A model generated the notes under the pieces. It saw nothing but the letters and a program-made list of their open reading frames with translations, did not search any database and was not told the DNA's origin. Below, one piece after another: positions 9,753 to 19,580 of a stretch of DNA of 64,000 nucleotides. Each line of letters opens with the position of its first letter. Within the stretch, counting starts at the first letter, position 1. This DNA is from Turnera subulata (taxonomy: Eukaryota; Streptophyta; Magnoliopsida; Malpighiales; Passifloraceae), in assembly GCA_028386065.3 (NCBI GenBank), contig JAKUCV010004743.1, forward strand, positions 1 through 64,000, written 5' to 3'. The position numbers were made by a program, and so were the translations under genes.

Positions 9753-12029
9753 ATGGCCAGTTGGGTCTTATCAGAATGTGGCTTAAAGCCACTCCCTCAA
9801 TCTTTTCCCAGACCCAGAACTGGGGCCGTCTCTGTTACCAACCCTTCTTCAAAGCCCCGATTTTTGAGCACCAACAGGGGAGTAACAGATCCAAGACTCG
9901 GTCTTTTGAAGTTGTCGGGTGGTGGGTGCTTTCGGGAGAGGAACTGGGGGCTTGGGGTGAGTGCTCCGTATAGGGTGGCGCCATTAGAGGGAGAAGAAGA
10001 GAGAGTTAGTGGCGTTAATGGTGCTGCAGCGGCAGCGGCAGCAGCAGCAGGAGGAGGAGGAGGTGAATTCGACCCTGGGGCGGCGCCGCCGTTCAACCTG
10101 GCGGATATTAGGGCTGCCATACCCAAGCATTGCTGGGTTAAGGATCCGTGGAGGTCAATGGGGTATGTGGCGAGGGATGTTGCGGTTGTTTTTGGATTGG
10201 CTGCTGTTGCTGCTCACTTTAACAATTGGCTTGTCTGGCCTCTGTATTGGTTTGCTCAGGGGACCATGTTTTGGGCTTTGTTTGTTCTTGGCCACGATTG
10301 GTAAATCACTCTTCTCTGTTAACTCACTTCGTTTTCTCTTTTCTCTTCTGTCTTGGATCTGGTTTGCTTGCTTCTCTGTTTTCCAGCTTCCCTGTTGCCT
10401 TCTCTGGGTTGTTAATTGTTTCATGGTTGTATTTGGCTTTGTAGTGGGCATGGAAGTTTCTCGAGCAACCACAAATTGAACAGTGTTGTGGGACATATAT
10501 TGCATTCGTCAATTCTTGTACCCTATCATGGATGGTAATAGTTCTATGGCATTGGTTTCTGTTGAATTTCGTTTTCTTTTTCTTATTTTTCCTCCACGAC
10601 TAATGAGTTGGTACTATGTTGCAATCAATAAAACAGGAGGATTAGCCACAGAACTCACCATCAAAACCACGGACATGTCGAGAATGATGAGTCCTGGCAC
10701 CCGGTTAGTTGTATATCCTGTTTATGGGCTATTTCTTCTTGTCAATTTGGGTTCTTGTTGATCTAAAATCCCAGTTTATTATCTATTGTCTTTGTCTTTT
10801 CAGCTCTCTGAGAAAACGTTCAAGAGTTTGGATTTCATAACAAGAACTCTTCGTTTCACTGCGCCTTTTCCCATGCTTGCATACCCTTTCTATCTTGTAA
10901 GTATGATACTCATTTTCTGATTATAATTCTGGCCGAGCTAAAGTAGGATACTTGCTGATAAGTTTTCCAATTCAGTGGGGAAGAAGCCCTGGAAAATCTG
11001 GGTCACACTTTGACCCCAACAGTGATTTGTTCCTCCCAACTGAGAAGAAAGATGTGATCACTTCCACCTTGTGTTGGACAGCCATGGCTGCTTTGCTGGT
11101 GGGCTTATCTTTTGTAATGGGTCCTATGCAATTGCTTAAACTATACGGGATTCCATATTGGGTAATCTAATAACCCCTTATCTTTTCAATACTGTGAACA
11201 TTCTACCTCAGCATAGCCTTTCTTCTATTTCTTTAATCAGAAAATGCTAAACCTGACGTTGTTTCCATGTTAGATTTTCGTTATGTGGCTGGACTTTGTG
11301 ACTTACTTACATCACCATGGCCATGAAGAGAAACTGCCCTGGTATCGTGGAAAGGTATACATGTCCCAACTGTCAAGTTTGTTTCATTGAACTATGTTTA
11401 CACTATGGTCAAATTCAAAGTTTTGAAGAAGTTCATGCAATGTTTTCAGATGTTGAATCTTTTATTGTAATGGTAGGTTAGCCTTTTTTAAATAGTCCAC
11501 CACAGAGAAGGAGAGAAATAATAAATGTCCCTAGGGACTTTTTAGGTTGTGGCCTGAAGTTCATATATTTTGTCACTTGGCTTGGACAGGAATGGAGTTA
11601 TCTGAGGGGAGGGCTCACCACACTTGATCGTGACTATGGATGGATCAATAACATCCATCATGATATTGGAACTCATGTCATCCACCACCTATTTCCTCAA
11701 ATCCCACACTATCACTTAATTGAAGCAGTGAGTTTTTCTTTTTCCTCTTTTGTTTCGTAAAACAAACATCTTCTGTGGCTCTGAGAATTTGTTTTGACTT
11801 TTATTCTTTCATTTGTAATGACTTTTTGTCTCAACTTGGAATCCAGACTGAGGCAGCTAAACCAGTGCTTGGGAAATACTATAGGGAGCCAAAAAAATCA
11901 GGGCCACTACCATTGCATCTGCTTGGATATTTGATAAGGAGTTTGAAGAAAGATCACTATGTCAGTGATTCTGGGGAGGTTGTATATTACCAGACGGACC
12001 CTAAACTTAGCCGCTCATCATCAGAGTAA
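9753..12029 (+). CDS. FAD7: Chloroplast omega-3 fatty acid desaturase (FAD7/FAD8 type)
   Basis: Membrane di-iron desaturase that inserts the omega-3 double bond into 18:2 and 16:2 acyl chains of plastid glycerolipids, giving trienoic acids. Eight exons: 9753-10300, 10445-10534, 10637-10703, 10804-10896, 10976-11161, 11274-11354, 11590-11727 and 11847-12029. All introns are GT-AG, and the joined frame is 1386 nt (461 residues). Exons 2 to 7 measure 90, 67, 93, 186, 81 and 138 nt, which I recall as the conserved FAD7/FAD8 pattern. The three histidine boxes are HDCGH (exon 1/2 junction), HRTHH (exon 3) and HVIHH (exon 7). Hydrophobic segments lie near [28 protein letters not shown] and [14 protein letters not shown] Ser/Arg-rich N-terminus fits a plastid transit peptide and argues against the ER form FAD3. 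An unusual Ala9-Gly5 run follows it. FAD7 and FAD8 cannot be told apart here. The gene looks intact. Confidence 0.95.
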
Positions 12030-13444
12030 ATCAACAACGTCCCTTTTCTAAATCACTTGGTGACTTTCAAGCTCTCCATCTTAGATTTGTTCGCTAGGAA
12101 CTGGAAATTTGTTTCAGCTGGTATTACCATGCTACATCCACTCTCATGTGGTATCAATAATTTCCATAGAGAGCAGAAGTGATGGGCAGGGGTAGATCAT
12201 TGTAGCTGCCTTCATAATCAGGGAAGAGGGATATATATATAGGGCCTTTTCCTAAGTTTTGGTGTATAATATTGGCAAGTAAGGAATGCATATTGATTTA
12301 TTCTGCTGCGGAGACAAATTCTCTTCAGCAGACCAATCTCCTTTTTGCAAAAATTGATTCAAAACTGAAGAAAATTGAAAGAATTTCTGCATTCTTCTCT
12401 AACAGTTTGTGTGGACGAAATTCAAAGTTAGGATTCTACGATAAGAAGTTGAAGCCAAATGAGAAGTAGAAAAGTTTTTGACAAAAATAATTCTGTTGGG
12501 ACGCCGGAGTCCCTTTCTGGTTTCTTAAGTTTCTTTCTAAACACATTCCGTGAAGCAAGTTAGAGCCACGACAGTGCCTTTTGTGAGTAGGCCCACCATA
12601 ACAAAGAAGTGTCTAATCGTCTATTAAGGATTATCCCTTCCTCATTTACTTTTCAGTAAAACATGCATTTCATTGTTCACATAAATGAACTTCTTCATCA
12701 AAATCCATCAACATCATCATTGGCTCTCTTCCAACTAAAAGCATTGTGGTATGGTGTCCACTCTTTTGTGATTTTCTGCTTAGTATCTGGGCTGAATTAC
12801 CTATTTTACGACAAAGTGATCATGTGCTTATAGTCCGTATCTGTAGATAACTTGTACAGCGGACCACACTCCAACCCGACGTCCAACTAGCATATAATAT
12901 GATGGAGAATTTTGAACCTCTAATAATTTTAGATATTCCGCCAAAGAAAAGAATGTATATATGATCCTGCAGCTTAAATTTGGATGGATGGCCACACAGG
13001 CCCACAACTGGTTGTTGTAGGCATCTATCTAATATCTATAGCTCCTCACGATAATTGACTGGTGGGATGGTGACGGAGGCAAATGCACACCAGAAGTTTA
13101 ACCATGTGCAGGGTCATAAACGAACCAGAACCATTGAACCTCTAGTTACATTTTCATAAATGAGCACCCCGTTCCAAAACCTAGAACTTCTACGACTCAG
13201 TACATCCATAAATATGGATCCTTAAACACTCAAAAAAGTACGGGTCATCTCTAGAGTTAGCAATTGGGAAATCGCACAATACTACTGTTGTGAACCGAAA
13301 TAGCCTGGTAACTGGATAGGAAAGAAATAATGCCCAAGTTTGACACCACCCATTGACCTAAATACTTTGGTTCTTATCACTAATAAATCACACATCCTTT
13401 TACTCCTTTAATCTAAATATGAAATGGCACCATTTTTACTCTTA
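12030..13444. other. 3' UTR of the desaturase and intergenic DNA
   Basis: The first few hundred bases are presumably the desaturase 3' UTR. A TATATATATA run lies near 12230. Short ORFs here show no recognisable domain, and no RNA gene was recognised. Confidence 0.5.
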
Positions 13445-13775
13445 ATTGGGTACCTAAGTTACTAAGTTTCGTTCATTTATATACCAAAATTTTTATTTTG
13501 TTCAATTATGTACCCAAAATTTTAATATTGTTTCAACCATATACTTAAATTTTCAAATTATATTCAATTGTGTACCTTAATCAGGTGCTGACCTAACCAT
13601 CCAGGTGTGGGACTCACCGCCAAATGAGTTGAATGCTGCATACAATCAGTAGGACCCGCACTCGGTTAGCAAAGTCAGCACCTGGGGCTGACTAAGGAAT
13701 ATAATTGAATATAATTTCAAATTGTGATTGAATAAAATAAAAGTTTGGATACAGAATGAATGAAACTTAACAATT
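13445..13775. mobile_element. Foldback MITE-like element beside the copia insertion
   Basis: The two halves are imperfect inverted copies. The left arm has TACTAAGTTTCGTTCAT, TTTTTATTTTGTTCAATT and AATCAGGTGCTGAC. The right arm has the complements of TTAAGTTTCATTCAT, TTTTATTTTATTCAAT and CCAGGTGCTGAC. The middle (about 13590-13665) is a GC-richer unique core. The right tip ends only a few bases before the copia target duplication at 13778, so the copia element landed at or just beside its edge. No coding capacity and no clear target duplication. Confidence 0.6.
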
Positions 13776-13782
13776 TGAGCAT

Positions 13783-14271
13783 TGTTATAAAATTGGGAAA
13801 GATTTTCACTATTTGATAGAATAATAGAAACTTGATCAAACTTGATCAAGGTAATAATACAACTTTGGTAATAATAATACACTTTTAATAATAATATATA
13901 GAAGAAAATAATAAATTTAGAAGGAGGAAGATTGGAAGAGAAGTGTATGGAATGAGAAGAGAGTGAAGTTTATGGTGGGTTGTAAGTGTATGAAAGTGAC
14001 GAAATGAAGGGGTATTTATAGTTGGAAATGGGAGGATAAAAACAAATAAGTATGATTAATTTAAAAGGATAAAATCAAAGGGATGTTAGGTAAAGGAAGA
14101 TGATATTAGGATTAAGACAAATAGAATTATGGAGGGTAATTAGCCAAAGAGATAATTCCAAGTAGAGGTTTGGTGTATGGGTAAAGTATTTACCGGGGGT
14201 AAATTCGGGTATGATAAAAATGAGTTTTACTGGATGGTAACAATGACATTCACCATAATTTATTTATAACA
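13783..14271 (-). repeat. Copia LTR (element 3' LTR)
   Basis: 489 bp, starting TGTTATAA and ending TTATAACA on +, so the LTR has an 8-bp terminal inverted repeat. It is longer than its partner at 30291-30769 by a 10-bp tandem duplication of CTTGATCAAA near 13831. Confidence 0.92.
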
Positions 14272-14281
14272 CTCCCCCTTG
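14272..14281 (-). other. Polypurine tract of the copia element
   Basis: On - the sequence CAAGGGGGAG directly precedes the LTR, the expected plus-strand primer site for LTR retrotransposons. It lies in the loop of an 11-bp perfect stem (14241-14251 with 14281-14291). Confidence 0.85.
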
Positions 14282-14461
14282 AATGTCATTGCACCATAGA
14301 CAAAATACGCTTAGGAAGTACTGCCTCGTTAAAAATCTTACCAAGAAAAACCCAGTGGGACAAAAACTTGGTGAAGGAAAAAAGAGTGCAGTGCGTATTC
14401 TAGTTCCCCTGATTTTGGCATCCCTTGATATCTCGAATCCTCCATAAACCATTCCTCTTCA

Positions 14462-16925
14462 TCAATTCTTCAAAAGTTGTAGTAGGAACTGATTTTGTAA
14501 ATAAATCTGCCAGATGTCACTTGAATGATTCTTGATGTATCCTCCCTTCAATTGGGCAATACAGCTAGCATTATCTTCATAAATCGTCATTGGAACATCT
14601 TCCTCGCTAACTAATCCATATGATTCTTGACTATGCTCCATCATCGATCTTAACCAAGCACATTCCCGGCTAACTTCATGTATGAACACAATTTCTCCAT
14701 TATTTGAAGAGGCAACAACAATACTTTATTTGCTGGTCACAATGACACTTGATGTATCTGCCTGTGCTTTATGTGGATCAAATAAAAGACCTACATCTGC
14801 AAAACCAACTAGATGTACCTTGGCCTCACAAGGTTAAAATAATTTCATATACCAAGATAATAGAATATGTATTTATATATTATATTCCAATATAAACACG
14901 TTAGAGCAAAATTATATTTTGCAAATAAATTTATAGCAAAAGCTTCAGGCTTTATGTTACTAGCAAGATAAATTACACTTAGATAGGGTACTTCAGGACC
15001 AATCTAATTCTTTATGCGATTTTTCATCATAGCACGGCATTTGGAAGCTTCTCCAGGAGTTCCAATAATATTTAAATTACAAAAACACATATGAATTATC
15101 AACATAAGCAAAAATAAATTCATGCACATACTTTATACTATGCACATGCAAATTGGTTTAAACAATCAATTTAACTTAATTTTGTATATTCCCGAGAATT
15201 GGTTGCTTCAAGCAACTTGAATCCTTCAGGGATTCTCTTATATACGTCATGATATATGGATCCATAGAAATATAGGCTATAAGGGCATCTATTAGATGCG
15301 TTTCTAATTTTTCATATTATGCCAGACTTATCAAAAATAATTGCATCCACCACAAAGGAGTATATCTCCTCACAATTAATATCAAGTCGTTTGGGTAAAA
15401 CCTTGTGCGATAAGCCGTGCTTTTAATTTCTCTATTATGATTTCCTTATTTCACAAATACCCATTATTCAATCGACTGGTTCTACACCATCTGGTGTACG
15501 GACTACAGGTCCGGAAAATATCTTGCTTCACTTGCGAGTCTAACATAGCCATAATCATGTTTCTCAATTTGACCAATCATTCTACGCCTACATTGACCAC
15601 TAGATGTAGGTTCATGATCCTCATTTTATTTAGCGCTATATTATAAATAAAACAAATATTCCGTCGACGGTTATTTCACATCGGTTCCATCACATTCCTG
15701 ACACTGTAATTGAGATCTCATTATTTTCATTTATTTCAGATACCTATGTTACTTCTGGAACTTTATCAATTGTGTCAAAAGACCTCCTCTAGAGGACATT
15801 TAATATGAACCTCTACTGGAGGCCATCTTTTCTAACTGGGGCCATCTTATCTCTTTTGCTCCTTTCTCTCTATCGAAAATTTTATTTTCTTTTGGAACCG
15901 AGTATATTCTACGCTTCTTGCGTACTTTAGATTCATTTGCATACTATTCTTGTTCTTCTGGAACATTAATTTGAACAGGAGCATTTGCAGCTGGTATACA
16001 AGATTTGGTCATTTTATGTGTCTGGCACTTGCATATCAATTTTCCTACAAATGAATCATCTTTTGAACTTCAAGTTCACACTAATTTGTTTAAGGATCAA
16101 CAACTATATATTGATAATATATTTTAATAATATCTTGATCCAGCTGCTTACTTTCTCCCCCTGATGTTGGGTAAACTCTATCGTTAAGTTAACAAATCTC
16201 CAATTGTTAGTCAATGGTTTCAATTACTTTGTAATTGATGAAGATTTTTATACCCAACATCTATTCCCAACCTTCTTTAAAGACCATCTTTACTATACTG
16301 TGGTGGAGCATTATATACTGTATAACCAACGGTCCGAAGATGGGAGTTACTAGGTTCGTGACCATGAATCAATTAAATGGGGAGACCTTATGATAACCTG
16401 TTGGCTTGATGCACACAAGTGTTGCTGCAAATAAAATACCATTTTCTCAAACAGTAATATTTCATTAAAAATGGTCCTGCAATCAATTATCAATATTCCC
16501 CCAGATCTATTTGGGTTTATTTCCAATGATATAAATTATCCATTGAAAAAATATACCAGCATTATCTAGACATATAGTCTAATAACATAAGTAGGGATAT
16601 GTACCCGCAAGTGGCTTACTCATCAAAATAAGTGTGCACAATGCCAACATGCGTCACACAATAGACCATCTAGTCGATGCATCGTAAAAATTACCTAGAT
16701 GGTCAACACGACGGATTTATTAGTCCATGTACATGTCCCTGAATTATTTCCAAACTTGCTGGTGATTCTAGGCCAATCTCATCTTAGGAAGGCCGTATAA
16801 TTAATTTCGCAGCAAACAAATACGTGAAAATTCATTGATTGTAAAACTTCTGGTTTTTTAATGAATGACCAAATAAATTTCGTGCATCATTATTGACCTG
16901 GGATGGCCCATCCGGTCATGCCAAA
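14462..16925 (-). pseudogene. Copia pol remnant (pre-integrase, integrase, RT, RNase H)
   Basis: Reading - from 16925 downward, broken frames follow copia order. WHDRMGHPRSIMM near 16915 is the GAG_pre-integrase motif. LKNQKFY and then AAKLIIRPS lie near 16810-16850. SLEIIQGHVHGLINPS near 16750 is the start of the integrase core. ENNEISITVSG near 15720 is the linker ahead of reverse transcriptase. The RT region lies around 14900-15640. An RNase H frame at 14689-14462 reads HEVSRECAWLRSM, then IYEDNASCIAQLKGGYIK. Many stops and frameshifts are present. The catalytic RT motif was not recovered, so the copy cannot move by itself. The sequence resembles plant copia families with the ICGPI integrase signature. 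Confidence 0.85.
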
Positions 16926-16940
16926 CAATAAGTCCATGTA

Positions 16941-17212
16941 CCAACTTCAAGTTGGTGCCAGCTTCAGGCTGTTATTTATGTGTCAGCTTCAGGCTGGATA
17001 TAATAACTTAGGAAAATTATTTACCAGCTTATGGCTGGTGCTTAGAAGCTATAAATCACATATCTATTTGCCAACTTCTAGTTGGTCTCAGTTGCAGGCT
17101 GTGCAAAATGTGTATTTAAACACTTAAAATTGCTAGCTTCAGGCTAGTGCATTCCAGCTTCTGGCTGGATATGGTAAGTTTCAATTACTCAATTGCTAGC
17201 TTCAGGCTGCAA
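16941..17212. repeat. Hairpin array A within the copia element
   Basis: Nine short inverted repeats in 272 bases, most with a TTC-type loop: CCAACTTCAAGTTGG at 16941-16955, CAGCTTCAGGCTG at 16959-16971 and 16984-16996, ACCAGCTTATGGCTGGT at 17023-17039, CCAACTTCTAGTTGG at 17071-17085, CAGTTGCAGGCTG at 17089-17101 (weak), CTAGCTTCAGGCTAG at 17133-17147, CCAGCTTCTGGCTGG at 17154-17168 and a larger one at 17193-17212. Stems differ but remain paired. The array lies immediately upstream (in element sense) of the pre-integrase domain, where protease coding would be expected. Confidence 0.8.
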
Positions 17213-17520
17213 TACATGTGTCAATATTAGGCTTACTTCTGCCACTCATGTCGGAAAAGATTAGAATTATTGAACAATAATTAAAGTAGTGGCAAACTTT
17301 TCCAAAAATAAAACCTCGAAGACTGAAAAGTTTTGGAGTTTACTGACAAATAATGCAAAGTTTTTAATTACCGAAAAATCTTCTGAATCTTTTCGGAGAC
17401 AGAAAAAGAGTCCACATTTGAAAAACTGACACCTAGCTGTCTAATCTCAGACTATAAGAAAGGGAAGCGGTTGAGACAGGAAGATGCAGAAAACTCAGAA
17501 AACTCAACAAGACAAGAAAA

Positions 17521-18204
17521 ATGCCTTCCCCAGCTACTGTTTTCTTTGTTGAGGGTGTCTCTCTAGGAAGAAGGAATAGGTTAGCTTACAGCATGGTGAA
17601 TGAGCAGCAAGAGGAATTACCGAATGATTTGGCGAGAATTCCTCGTTTAGTGTTTGTTGATAAACTTTATTCATCTAGGTTCTTTGTAACTCCTATGGAA
17701 GAAACATTCTTCCTAGAGGACCAAAGCAATCTAAGGGCTTTCTTTTATGGCTCGGCTAACTGTATTATGTTTTTCACTTCTAATAGACTGCAAGAATTTC
17801 AGCTAGAGCCTTCATGTCAAATTTTAAATCAAAGCAGTTATTATCAGGTTTCCATGATGGCTTGGAGCGTCCCAAGGGTGACTGGGTTACCACCTACATG
17901 GCCTAAGGTACGACTTCTACTATGGAATTGCAGGGGTGTAGCAAGAAGGTCCCAAGATTTTGTGCATACCTTAAGGGATCTGAAGAATCAGTACAAGCCC
18001 AACATGGTATTGATTATCGAGACTTTGTGGCAAGCAGGAGAAAATCATGGTGTAATCCCACTCTGTTTTCCTGCAACGAATCAGTTTGAGAAACCTGGAG
18101 AAAACAACGTGGGTGGTATGTGGTTCTCCTGGAACGACAGTGTTAGGGTCAACATCAACAACGAGGCTCAGAGTTTTAGAGTCAATGTTGTATCCAACAG
18201 ATAA
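17521..18204 (+). pseudogene. LINE ORF2 N-terminal fragment inside the copia element
   Basis: An open 227-codon frame, opposite to the copia element. The second half is the start of a plant LINE endonuclease: VRLLLWNCRGVARRSQDF with the Asn of the WNCRG motif, PNMVLIIET with the catalytic Glu, and VGGMWFSWNDSVRV. The frame stops soon after, well short of the Asp and His parts of the active site, so no nuclease is made. The first 130 residues are not recognised. LINE copies are usually truncated at the 5' end and keep the 3' end; this one is the reverse, which suggests deletion after insertion or capture during recombination. It separates the two hairpin arrays. Confidence 0.7.
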
Positions 18205-18430
18205 ATATCTGTATAAACTTATGTATGAGGACAATTCCTCTTTGAATGTTCTCCAGTTATGGATCCATTATGCAATAATAATATGCATATTTTTCCTTTG
18301 CCATTAAAACCTCATCCAGGGCTATAAGCACAATCAATTATACTGTCTTATTCGCTTCAGGGATTAGAGTAGAGTCAATTCAACGGGATCCATAATAATC
18401 TCTTTTATTACTGTAAATGGGAGTTTTTGT

Positions 18431-19027
18431 ACTCTTCAAGAGTATTAGCTCTTCCAGAGCATAAATATATGATCTTCTAGATCATAGTAAAGCATGCGTT
18501 CTTCATGAACATATTCAAACTTATGCTCTTCTGGAGCGTATTAATTTTTTTTTTATTTCGAGATTGTACTATCACATGTTATGTGAAATAGTTGACATCC
18601 ACACATATAATTCTCCCCCTTGGATGTCAACTTGCATTGTCTTCAGGACAAATGTCTGAGCCATTATTCTAGAAACGATGATAAAATGCTGTAAAGTAAA
18701 TAAAATAAAATAAAATAGCACATAATAATAAAACTGAAACATAAATTAAAATTATTCAATATATACTGGCTTACACCTTCAGGGTAAGCAAGATAATAAC
18801 AGTATCCATCATCGGATGGTCATACAATATCCACCTTCTGGTGGTCATAAAATATCCACCTTCTAGTGGTCATACAACTTCTTTCTTCAATTTTTCTCAA
18901 AGATCTGTGGGATCTTTTGGCAGTAAGACATCCAGTCTTTGCTGTATATTCGCTTTTTATTGCGTCTGCAAGATAATTTGCATTTAAAATGCATTCAATG
19001 CCCATAACAAATTTCTTCCGGAAATTT
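18431..19027. repeat. Hairpin array B within the copia element, around a PPT-like run
   Basis: At least fourteen short inverted repeats. They include ACTCTTCAAGAGT at 18431-18443, GCTCTTCCAGAGC at 18448-18460, a 7-bp stem with loop TCT at 18469-18485, GTTCTTCATGAAC at 18498-18510, GCTCTTCTGGAGC at 18525-18537 and TCACATGTTATGTGA at 18572-18586. A 6-bp stem lies at 18770-18790. CCATCATCGGATGG at 18806-18819, CCACCTTCTGGTGG at 18831-18844 and CCACCTTCTAGTGG at 18856-18869 form a 25-bp tandem unit. Further members are at 18899-18917, 18925-18939, 18980-18992 and 19009-19027. A CTCCCCCTTGG run at 18613-18623 sits within an 11-bp perfect stem (18591-18601 with 18621-18631), mirroring the LTR edge at 14241-14291. 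Confidence 0.8.
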
Positions 19028-19097
19028 TAAGAGCCTTCATTTAACATAATTCCAAAATTTAAATAAATAAAAGACTTAATTAAAAAGTAAATAAACA

Positions 19098-19390
19098 TGG
19101 GCCCTTTTATAAATTAGCCCAGTCAAAAATAAATAACCGAAAAATTAAATACAATGGGCCTTATATGAGCCCAAGAATAACATAAATGAAATTAAAGCGA
19201 GAATTAAATGCAATGGGCCTTATATGAGCCCAAGAATAACGTAAATGAAATTAAAGCGAGAATTAAATGCAATGGGCCTTGTACGAGCCCAATCAAAACG
19301 TAAATGAAAACGAGAAATTAAATATAATGGGCCTTTTCGTAGCCCAATAAATAACCGAAAATTAAAGGCAATGGGCCTTTTATGAGCCCA
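19098..19390. repeat. About 59-bp tandem repeats, each with a TGGGC/GCCCA hairpin
   Basis: Six TGGGCC...GCCCA inverted repeats at 19098-19121, 19155-19173, 19214-19232, 19273-19291, 19328-19346 and 19372-19390. The three middle repeats are in phase at 59 bp and also share GAATAAC-TAAATGAAATTAAAG spacer sequence; the others are shorter or degenerate. TGGGCC matches the plant site II (TCP factor) core, which is suggestive only. Confidence 0.75.
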
Positions 19391-19458
19391 TTTGTAATTT
19401 AAATAAAAACATAAACATAAATTAAATACAAGCATAATAATAGAAATAATATACACCT

Positions 19459-19580
19459 ACTCGATAAATCTTTCGGCAATAATAATGGCATAATAATAAA
19501 GAATATATAATATATATATGCTTACTCGATAAATCTTTCAGCTATAATAATAGCATAATAATAAAGAATATATAACAAAT
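19459..19580. repeat. 64-bp tandem duplication
   Basis: ACTCGATAAATCTTTC begins both copies (19459 and 19523), and each continues with the same AATAATAA and GAATATATAA blocks. It lies just upstream of the gypsy insertion point. Confidence 0.75.

Noticed and set aside
16893..16920. An apparent hairpin near GACCTGGGATGGCCC that seems to extend array A.
   Set aside because: On the minus strand it encodes the conserved copia motif WHDRMGHPRS, so its partial symmetry is explained by coding.
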